Assembly (NCBI GenBank): GCA_963930655.1
Contig: OZ005608.1
Coordinates: forward strand, 24,143,271 to 24,207,270
DNA: 64,000 bases
Direction of reading: 5' to 3'
Source: Myrica gale
Lineage: Eukaryota > Streptophyta > Magnoliopsida > Fagales > Myricaceae
Every line of letters begins with the position of its first letter. Positions within the stretch are counted from its first letter, which is position 1. The notes under the pieces were generated by a model. That model was not told the DNA's origin. It ran no database searches and worked only from the letters and a program-made list of their open reading frames with translations. This document shows, in pieces, positions 55,912 to 64,000 of the stretch. A program made the position numbers and the translations under genes.

Positions 55912-56160
55912 TAAATGAGAGTGCGGATGAATCATGTGGCTGTTTGGCAGGTTTCAAAACCTATTCGGCAAATGCTTGGACCCAAGGAGATTGGTCCAGT
56001 GGATGCGTGAGAAAAACTTATTTGCAGTGCAGCAATTATATGAATGGTCAGAAAGATGGGTTTCTCTCATGTATAAAGTTGATTGATTGGCCCAGCAATC
56101 CACTGCGGGTGAACATTAATAGCACTAAAGAGTTGGAATCAACTTGCTTGGAAAACTGTA

Positions 56161-56296
56161 TACTTTCTTTTGTTTTTTTTGCTAGAAAACCTAGTAGCAT
56201 AGAAATCTCAAAAGTCAAAGATGCATGTCACAAACCCGCTCGGAAACAACAGAAATAGGAACAAAACCAATCAAACCAAAACGAGCTGCTCATTTA
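56161..56296 (-). mobile_element. Short retroposed insert with 15-bp target duplication
   Basis: A 136-bp insert flanked by GCTTGGAAAACTGTA at 56146-56160 and 56297-56311, identical. Its left end TACTTTCTTTTGTTTTTTTT is an A-rich tail when read on the minus strand. It is absent from copy 1, where coding sequence is continuous. A SINE-like or truncated LINE/mRNA retroposon; no internal Pol III boxes recognised. Confidence 0.8.
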
Positions 56297-58205
56297 GCTT
56301 GGAAAACTGTACTTGTACTCCTTATGCTTACTATAACAAGCCAAAGCTGCCAAACTACTTATTATGGAATGATTCTCTGTTAAACCTGAAACAACTCCCT
56401 GTATATGATAGCTAATGAAATGATATCTATCTGAAACTTGCTCCTTCTCATTTGGATACCAAAGCTAAGAAAATGAATGAACTAGTATATATTTTTTTTT
56501 TTTATTTCTTCTTTGGTATGATTTTTTAGGAGATACCAATTAGGGATTTCCAATTTGAAATTAATTCGTTGTGCAAGTACCATGCATACAGTATTGATTT
56601 CTCTAATTCCCTTTTTCCAGACTCAAACCCGAGCACCGCAACTGTTACTGATCTAGGATATAAGTATTCAAAGAATAACCAAGTACTGGTCATACCGCCC
56701 ACATCTCTTGCCATGCTGACAATGTTCATTTATGTTTATTTTTTGAGGAGAAAGCGCAGAAAGGGTGAGTAAAAAAATTCTTCACAACGTTATTGGAGTG
56801 TCTTATCTTATATCCTTACCTAAAGTATTTCTTTACCGTTCAGGGGAGAACTTGTTACGATTAGACTTGGGCATGAACCTAAATGGAGATGATTCAGAGC
56901 TTTCTGAAACAAATAAGCGTGGCTATAGTAGGAAAAGCGGAGTCCAAATTCCCTATTCAGTTTTGCAAGCGTTTCTGCTGCAACCGGTAATTTCTCAGCT
57001 ACAAATAAGCTCGGGGAGGGTGGTTTTGGCCCTGTTTACAAGGTAATGGTTGAATGCCCCTAAACCTGATGGACGGGATATGAACTGTCGAGACTCGGTA
57101 AAAAAAATATTGCAAGTTAAAAAGAGCACAAACAGGCCTGGTAAACTGAAATCTAAACTAGGAAATTGAGAAAGAATGAGTGGAAGAGAATTTAAGGTGG
57201 TTGAGTTTGAAGAAGCCTGCAAGATCTATTTACAGGACCCAATGAATAAAACAAACCTACTTATATAATCAATGTGGAGTAACGCATTTGATACTCCAAC
57301 AAAGCACATGCTCATGACAAACAATGCTGTACTGGAGTCTTCGATGTGACAGTGCTTTTTCATGTTTTCTGTTTTTCTCATGACAAACAATTTCAGGGTG
57401 CATTACTAAAAGGGGAAGAGGTAGCTGTGAAGAGGCTCTCAGCAAGATCTGGGCAAGGTTGGGAGGAGCTGAATAATGAAGCGATGGTCATAGCCAATCT
57501 CCAACACAAGAATCTTGTCAGACTTTTGGGCTGCTGCATTGAACGAGAGGAAAATATACTAGTTTATGAATATATGCCCAATAAAAGCTTGGATTTCTTC
57601 CTTTTTGGTTTGTAAATTCTAGTATTTGGAGTACATAAAATCATTCTTCCTCTTGTTGAATAGTTATGGTCCTTTGCATTTGGTGCACTAATGCTGCAAT
57701 TCAATCATATTGCTATGGCAGATCCAGAAAAGCGCAGGATATTAGACTGGGAGACAAGAGTACGAGTCATTGAAGGGGTTGCTCAAGGGCTTCTTTATCT
57801 TCATCAGTATTCTAGGTTGAGGATTATTCACAGAGACTTGAAGGCTAGCAACATTTTGTTGGACATCGACATAAATCCTAAAATATCAGATTTCGGAATG
57901 GCAAGAATCTTCGGAGGAAATGAGTCACAAGCAAATACAAATAGGATTGTTGGGACTTTGTAAGTAAAATGAAATACACTTCTGAATCATAAAATCGAAA
58001 ATATTGGCATACATGTGCGTAGACATATGCATAGATCATGAAGCTAGTGATTTTTTTTTCTTCGTTTCAGTGGTTATATGTCCCCTGAGTATGCTCTGGA
58101 AGGCCTCTTTTCGATCAAATCTGATGTATTCAGCTTTGGCGTCTTGCTATTAGAGATTGTGAGTGGCAGGAAGAACACAGGTTTCTATATGACTGACTCT
58201 TTCCA

Positions 58206-58702
58206 TCTTCTTGGATATGTGAGTACTCTCTTTTGCACTTTCTGTAGTGGAAATTCAATTCACTTTCTGGCGTACTCACATATCCAAGAAGACTAAGGTG
58301 TCATACTGTCTGAGTATTTCCAAGCACCAACGTTACCGTTCCATGGTGCATTACAGAACAATAGGCCAAGAAATCTAATTTCCATGGACATACTCAGACA
58401 GTATGACACCTTAGGTCTTGAATGTACAACGTTACCGAATTATTTCACTTTAAGGTGCGCATGTTTGTCTCCTCTGCAGAAATTTACTTGGGGACTATAT
58501 AATACAAGTGAACATAAATGTTATTGGTCCCTGCAATGTGACAAGCTAGCTGAGCTTCTTCTTTTGAATGCCAAGCACCAACGATCGTTCCATGGTGCAT
58601 TACAGAACAATAGGCCAAGAAATCTAATTTCCATGGACATACTCAGACAGTATGACACCTTAGGTCTTGAATGTACAACGTTTCCATGGACATACTCAGA
58701 CT
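58206..58702. repeat. Fold-back rearrangement at end of kinase copy 2
   Basis: 58206-58226 and 58272-58292 are a perfect 21-bp inverted repeat; 58293-58317 and 58390-58414 a perfect 25-bp inverted repeat; 58321-58431 and 58572-58682 are about 111-bp near-perfect direct repeats; and 58681-58702 repeats part of that unit again. The 58540-58640 portion is the reverse complement of copy 1's 3' flank (about 51385-51480). Confidence 0.88.
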
Positions 58703-58704
58703 AT

Positions 58705-59153
58705 TGAAGGTGATGCATTTCTAAGATGTTCTAGAATGTTCACGCATGTTCTAGAATGTTCTAGTACATATATCTTCTAGAATATCCATGAATGTTCTAG
58801 AATGATCTAGAACATATACCTTCTAGAATGTTCTAGAATGATCATACGTGTTCTACATTGTTCTACAATGTTCTAGTACATGTACCTTGTATAATGTTCT
58901 AGAGTATTCATGAATAATCTACCTAGGAAGATGCAAGGATAATCTAGAAAGAGTAAGATTAATGGGTGGTTCTAGAAATGTCTCCCACCCACCTATAAAT
59001 ACCCTTCATGGGGTAAAGTTTTGTAGAGGAAGCCAAAAAGAAAGGAAAGTCATTCTATCCAGTGCATTTGGAGAGAAGTGCTCCATTCTAACCTTTCTAA
59101 CTTCTATCTTCACTTTCCTACAAACACTAAACCCCATCTTTCTAATCCTAACA
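58705..59153 (+). repeat. 5' LTR with seven TTCTAGAA heat-shock modules
   Basis: Perfect TTCTAGAA (TTCnnGAA) at 58729, 58749, 58775, 58795, 58821, 58831 and 58970. Several join into longer heat-shock elements: TTCTAGAATGTTC at 58729 and 58749, and the four-part TTCTAGAATGTTCTAGAA at 58821-58838. A TATA box CTATAAATAC at 58992 follows, placing the cluster about 150-270 bp upstream of it. Confidence 0.9.
58721..59001 (+). promoter_or_regulatory. Putative heat-responsive LTR promoter
   Basis: Clustered alternating GAA/TTC modules spaced by two bases are the binding site of heat-shock transcription factors. Here three- and four-module sites precede a TATA box, the layout known from heat-activated copia elements such as Arabidopsis ONSEN. 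Function is inference. Confidence 0.6.
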
Positions 59154-59189
59154 ATTGGTATCAGAGCCAAGTCGATCTAGACGAGCGTT

Positions 59190-62100
59190 ATGGCTACATC
59201 TAAACCCTCTGATTCTGTCCCAAAATTCAATGGTGAAAGCTATGACTATTGGAGTATTAGGATGAAGACATATTTTGAGTCCCAAGATTTATGGGATGTT
59301 ATTGAAGAAGGTGTCACAATTCCTAAAGAAGAAACCAGTGAGCTTTCTGCAGCTGAAGTTGCCAAGATAAAGAAGCTGAAGCAGCGAAATGCAAAGGCAC
59401 TTTATATTCTCCAAGAGGCTGTCATCGATACAATTTTCCCAAGAATCATGAGAGCTACTACTGCAAAGCAAGCTTGGGATACGTTGAAGGAGGAGTTCCA
59501 AGGCAATGCCAAAGCTCAAGCTGTCAAGTTACAAGGCTTGAAGAGGGATCTGGAGAATCTCAGGATGAAAGATTCTGAAATTGCTAAAGATTACAATTCA
59601 AGAATCATGGAGATTGTCAACCAGATGCGAGCTTATGGGGACGACATCTCCGATCAAAGAATTGTCCAAAAGATCTTGATTAGCCTCACGGAGAAGTATG
59701 ATCCAGTTGTAGCAGCTATTGAAGAATCCAAGGACTTGTCAACAATGTCGATTACAGAGTTGATGGGTTCCCTACAAGCACATGAGCAAAGATTGAATCG
59801 GCGACATGAAGGTTCACTAGAGAGCGCTTTTCAATCTATGCTCAATGTGAAAGGCAAGAAATCAAGAGACGGAGGAAACTCAAAAGGAGGGTTCAAGTTT
59901 CAAAAAGAAGGAACCTCATAAAGCAAGGAGACGAAAGGTGACTCTCCACCATGCAGAACATGCAAGAAGACCAACCATTTGGAGAAAGATTGTTATCATC
60001 GAGGAAAGCCACAATGCAGAAATTGCAAGAAGTTCGGGCATATTGAAAAATATTGTCGGTATAAAAACAACCATCAGGCCAACTATTCTGAAGATAAATA
60101 AGAAAATAAGCATCTATTTTATGCATGCCAATCCGCTATGGAGGAGACGAAGGATGCTTGGTACATTGATAATGGATGCAGCAATCACATGACTTACAAA
60201 GAGAGTATTTTTTGCAACTTAGACACCTTTGTTAAGACAAAGGTCAAGATGGGGAATGGAGAATTGGTGGAGATAAAAGGCAAAGGTACTGCTGCTATTG
60301 AAACAAAAAAAAAGGTACGAGATTTATTAAAGACGTTCTCTTTGTTCCTAGTCTTGATAAAAAATGTCTGCCAAATGATGGAGAATGGATACTCTTTACA
60401 TTTTGAGAAAAATGTCTGCCAAATATATAATTTGAAAAATAATCAAGAAATTGCTGAAGTGAAGATGAGAAGAAATAGAAACTTTCCTGTTCACTGGCAA
60501 TACCCAAGAGAGAATGCTATGGTGACCCAATCTGATAACACAAGCTTATGGCATCGAAGGTTTGGTCATTTCAATCTCAATTCTTTGAGATTACTTCATC
60601 TAAAAAATATGATGAGAGATTTTCCTCTCATAAAAGAAAGAGTTGGTGTCTGTGAAGACTGTATGCTCGGGAAGCAACACCGACAACCCTTTCCAACAGA
60701 AAATGCATGGAGAGCCAAAGAAATTCTGGATCTTGTCCACACCGATGTATGTGGCCTAATGCGAACACCTTCCCTGAGTCAAAACAGGTACTTCATTCTC
60801 TTTATTGATGATTATACAAGAATGACTAGGGTATATTTCTTTCAAGAAAAATAAGCGGTATTTAGAATTTTTAAAAGATTCAAAAATTTTGTTGAGAACA
60901 AAGTGGCCAAAAAATAAAGAAGCTAAGAAGTGATCGAGGTACAGAGTACAACTCCAAAGAATTCGACAAGTTTTGTGAAGATGAAGGCATAGAGCATCAA
61001 CTGACCATTGCCTACACTCCACAACAAAATGGTGTCTCTGAACAAAAAAATAGAACGGTCATGGAGATGGCCCGATCTATGCTAGCTGAGAAGGGATTGC
61101 TGAAGATGTTCTGGGCAGAGGTAGTCTATACCTCTGTCTACCTGCTCAATAGATGTCCAACAAAAGTTGTCCCTAACAAGACTCCAATTGAAGCTTGGAG
61201 CGGAAAGAAGCCTTAGCAAAACATCTCAGGGTGTTTGGATGTATTTGCTACATCCATATTCCCTCAGCAAAAAGACACAAGCTAGAAGACAAGACAGAAA
61301 AAGGTATCTTCCTTGGTTATAGCTCCCAGTCAAAAGGTTATAGAGTTTACAATCTTCAGATGAAGAAGCTTGTTACCAGTCGTGATGTGGAGTTCAACGA
61401 GCAAGGTACCTGGAGTTAGGAAGTAGATGAAAAGGAAAGAAGTGTGACTATACCAGCAGAAGTGGTCCACTCAAGTAGACCACAACAAGAAGAAGCTCGA
61501 GAAGAAAGTCCAATGTCGACTCCATCCTCATCTCCAGCATCCTCCGTGAGATCAAGAGCTCCAGGAGAAGAAGTCTCTTCACCTGAAACTTCACCACTAA
61601 GGGTAAAGACCTTAAGCGATATTTATGAAACTTGTAACTTCACTATTTTGGAGCCACAAAATTTTGCAGAAGCATCAAAATAAGAAATTTGGGTCAAAGC
61701 CATGGAGGAGGAGATTAAAATGATCGAGAAAAATAACACTTAGGAGCTGGTTGATCGTCCAACCAACAAGGAAGTAATTGGAGTCAAATGGGTTTATAAG
61801 ACCAAGTTGAATCCTGATGGCTCAGTACAAAAACACAAGGCAAGGCTTGTTGCTAAGGGTTATGTTCAACAGCCAGGTATTGATTACACTGAGACTTTTG
61901 CTCCAGTAGCTCGGCTAGATACCATTAGAGCTCTTGTTGCCCTTGCAGCTCAGAAAAGGTGGAAGATTTTTCAACTTGATGTGAAGTCTGCCTTCCTAAA
62001 TGGAGTCCTAAATGAAGAAGTATACGGTGAACAACCAGAAGGATTTATGGAGGAGGAAGGAAAAGTTTTACGCTTGAAGAAAGCTTTGTATGGACTTAAG

Positions 62101-63083
62101 CAAGCACCTCGAGCCTGGTACAGTAAGATTGATGGATATTTCATTGATCAAGGGTTTAGGAGGAGCAAAAGTGAGCCAACACTTTAAGTCAAATCACAAG
62201 GTAACATCGACATTCTTATCATCTCTCTTTATGTTGATGATTTGATTGTCACCGGAAATAATTCAAAGCTGATTGAAGCATTTAAGAAAGACATGATGAA
62301 TACATTTGAAATGAGTGATTTAGGATTGATGAACTACTTTCTTGGTACAGAGATAAGCCAAGAAGAAGAAGGTATCTTCATATCACAGAAAAAATATGTC
62401 CAAGATTTATTAAAAAAATTCAAGATGTATGGGTGTAAGACTGTGGCTACTCCCTTAGTCCCAAATGAGAAGCTAAGGAAAGAAGATGGGACGAAGTCAG
62501 CAGATGCGTCCATCTATTGGAGCCTAATTGAGAGTTTGCTCTATTTGACTGCCACAAAGCCAGACATTATGTATGCTACGAGCCTGCTGTCCAGATTCAT
62601 GACAAGCCCAAGCCAAGTACACTATGGCTCAGCAAAGAGACTCCTCAGATACTTGCAAGGAACGGTAAATTTTGGCATATGGTATAAACCAACTTCGGTA
62701 TCAAACCTTATTGGATACACTGATAGTGATTGGGCAGGATTTGTAGATGATATGAAAAGCACTTCAGGCTATGCATTCAAGTTTGGCACAAGAATCTTCT
62801 CATGGGGATCAAAGAAGCAAGATTCTGTGGCACAATCATCCGCAGAAGCTGAGTACGTAGCAGCAGCTGGAGCAGCTAGTCAAGCCATATGGTTAAGACA
62901 AATATCGCCATCAAGTATCATTTTTTGAGAGAAGTAGAAGCAAGTGGAGATATTGAGTTGAAGTATTGCAGCACTGAAGAACAACTAGCAGATATTTTCA
63001 CAAAGGCACTTCCAAGAGGAAAATTTCAGCTTTTGCGGAGCATGCTAGGAGTTTCTGAAAAATGCATCAAGGAGGAGTATTGA
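59190..63083 (+). pseudogene. Copia gag-pol polyprotein, stop-ridden
   Basis: Gag is open from the ATG at 59190 to a stop at 59919-59921 (FNGESYDYWSIRMKTYFESQ; 243 residues). Two CCHC knuckles follow (CRTCKKTNHLEKDC, CRNCKKFGHIEKYC). Protease reads WYIDNGCSNHM, with N for the usual T/S after the catalytic Asp. Integrase has LWHRRFGHFN, HTDVCGL and FIDDYTRM before a stop at 60852. RT has [30 protein letters not shown] and, after a further stop, LYVDDLIVTGNN. RNase H has GYTDSDWAGF and SAEAEYVAAA, then a deletion that removes the DNKSAI-type block before YHFLREV. It cannot make an intact polyprotein. Confidence 0.9.
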
Positions 63084-63529
63084 AGGTGATGCATTTCTAA
63101 GATGTTCTAGAATGTTCACGCATGTTCTAGAATGTTCTAGTACATATATCTTCTAGAATATCCATGAATGTTCTAGAATGATCTAGAACATATACCTTCT
63201 AGAATGTTCTAGAATGATCATACGTGTTCTACATTGTTCTACAATGTTCTAGTACATGTACCTTGTATAATGTTCTAGAGTATTCATGAATAATCTACCT
63301 AGGAAGATGCAAGGATAATCTAGAAAGAGTAAGATTAATGGGTGGTTCTAGAAATGTCTCCCACCCACCTATAAATACCCTTAATGGGGTAAAGTTTTGT
63401 AGAGGAAGCTAAAAAGAAAGGAAAGTCATTCTATCTAGTGCATTTGGAGAGAAATGTTCCATTCTAACCTTTCTAACTTCTATCTTCCCTTTCCTACAAA
63501 CACCAAACCCCATCTTTCTAATCCTAACA
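63081..63529 (+). repeat. 3' LTR, HSE-rich
   Basis: Matches 58705-59153 with all TTCTAGAA modules and the TATA box conserved; the visible differences are in the last 150 bases. A transcript started here would run into the lectin kinase fragment at 63536. Confidence 0.9.
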
Positions 63530-63535
63530 ACGACT

Positions 63536-64000
63536 CAGAAAGCTTTTTGTGGCAGAGTTTTGATTACCCTTGTGACACCGGAAATGAAGCTTGGAAGGAA
63601 CTTCTGGACCTGTCTGGATAGGTTTTTATCATCTTGGAAGAGCACGAAAGATCCTTCTCAAGGTCAGTATTCACTACGGATAGATCCTCGTGGGTTTCCA
63701 CAGCTGGTTGCTATGGATGGAGCTCGAATACAGAGTAGAGCAGGACCATTGAATGACCTTCAATTTAGAGGAAATCCTAATTTGATACAAAATCCGGTGT
63801 TTCAGTATGAATTTGTGTTGAATGAGAACGAGGTCTATTACGAGTACAAACTCAAGAACAGTTCACTATTTTCAAGACTTGTATTAAACCCATCAGGCAT
63901 TGGGGGACGCTTCACGTGGATAGATCGGACACAGCTGGGAGATTTTCTCTATAGTGAACGAGGCAGATCAATGTGAAAAGTATGCCTTCTGCGGCGCCTA
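63536..64000 (+). pseudogene. G-type lectin S-receptor-like kinase, third copy fragment
   Basis: Starts DSESFLWQSFDYP in one frame, shifts by a short deletion at the usual PG(M)KLG site, then continues RFLSSWKSTKDPSQGQYSLR, LVAMDGARIQSRAG, QYEFVLNENEVYYEYKL, VLNPSGIGGRFTWIDRTQLG, and shifts again near 63945 before the QCEKYAFCGA-type segment at the window edge. This is lectin/S-locus-glycoprotein sequence of a different subtype from copies 1 and 2. The 5' part is absent, cut by the copia LTR. The gene may continue past 64000, but two frame breaks already disable this part. Confidence 0.85.

Larger units (their letters stand above)
54514..58219 (+). pseudogene. G-type lectin S-receptor-like kinase, copy 2 (broken)
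   Basis: Tandem duplicate of 47383-51175. Lectin/S-locus part 54514-54935 (TSAGNDTYAML, LWQSFDVPTDSILAG), shifted by loss of one G near 54855; a repeat insertion 54936-55911; PAN part 55912-56160 and 56312-56415 split by a retroposed insert and ending in TAA; membrane segment near 56690-56760; kinase exons 56844-57042 (with P-loop [10 protein letters not shown] but a 1-bp loss upstream), 57397-57609 ([28 protein letters not shown]), 57721-57960 ([22 protein letters not shown]) and 58072-58219 ([20 protein letters not shown]). The signal-peptide exon, the donor after 56466 (GT read as CT) and the last kinase exon are missing. It keeps exactly the catalytic loops copy 1 lost. Confidence 0.9.
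52696..58260 (+). repeat. Segmental duplication, copy 2
   Basis: Counterpart of 44655-51170. Shared flank and gene order show that a unit of several kb including the kinase and its upstream region was duplicated. Insertions unique to this copy (LINE 52976-53659, retroposon 56161-56296, composite 54936-55911) postdate the duplication. Confidence 0.85.
58705..63529 (+). mobile_element. Ty1/copia element with HSE-rich LTRs (decayed)
   Basis: Two 449-bp LTRs (58705-59153, 63081-63529), starting TGAAGGTGATGC and ending ATCCTAACA, differ at about seven positions by eye. Primer-binding site TGGTATCAGAGCC (59156-59168) fits initiator tRNA-Met; a purine tract AAGGAGGAG precedes the 3' LTR. Gag, protease, integrase, RT and RNase H follow in copia order but carry many stops and shifts. 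The flanking five bases (ACTAT left, ACGAC right) do not match, so the duplication is lost or the element recombined. Confidence 0.92.

Overview
The window is nuclear DNA of a dicot plant, probably a woody rosid (the Fagales/Juglandaceae guess is inference from the style of the receptor kinases and repeats, not a test). It has few genes, AT-rich intergenic DNA, GT-AG introns and many plant transposons: Ty1/copia, LINE, hAT, Mutator-like and small AT-rich MITEs.

Genes, left to right: a decayed 3' part of a TRM5-type tRNA (guanine-N1)-methyltransferase (3398-6163, +); an apparently intact three-exon SPOROCYTELESS/NOZZLE-type EAR repressor (10659-12292, +); tRNA-Ser(AGA) (15402-15483, -); a PHOS32/34-type universal stress protein (23847-24551, +); a two-exon B-box protein of the BBX28/29 type (31681-32842, -); a single EF-hand KIC/KRP1-type calcium-binding protein (38364-38717, -); and three damaged G-type lectin S-receptor-like kinase copies (47383-51175, 54514-58219 and 63536-64000, all +). 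From memory, this gene set matches the Arabidopsis chromosome 4 neighbourhood At4g27280-At4g27340 (EF-hand, two S-locus lectin kinases, BBX28, PHOS34, SPL/NZZ, Met-10+/TRM5-like). The window therefore looks like a conserved syntenic block expanded by transposons.

Mobile DNA: a young copia element on the minus strand (17481-22875; 367-bp LTRs differing at about 2 positions; CTCTC target duplication) sits inside an older element with long inverted arms (about 16655-17035 and 23265-23610). A second copia (58705-63529; 449-bp LTRs) has a decayed polyprotein but LTRs packed with TTCTAGAA heat-shock-element modules. Three hAT elements and one hAT MITE have recognisable 8-bp target duplications. LINE 3' fragments recur; one is split into two opposed halves (1-1250) and one is a clean insertion with an 18-bp duplication (52976-53659). 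A miniature TRIM element interrupts the first lectin kinase.

The right third (about 44.6-58.3 kb) is a tandem segmental duplication around the lectin kinases. The two copies decayed in complementary ways: copy 1 lost the kinase P-loop (56 bp) and the HRD catalytic loop (90 bp), while copy 2 kept both but lost its signal-peptide exon and collected frameshifts, insertions and a lost splice donor. Copy 2 ends in a fold-back rearrangement carrying its own inverted 3' flank, directly before the HSE-rich copia.
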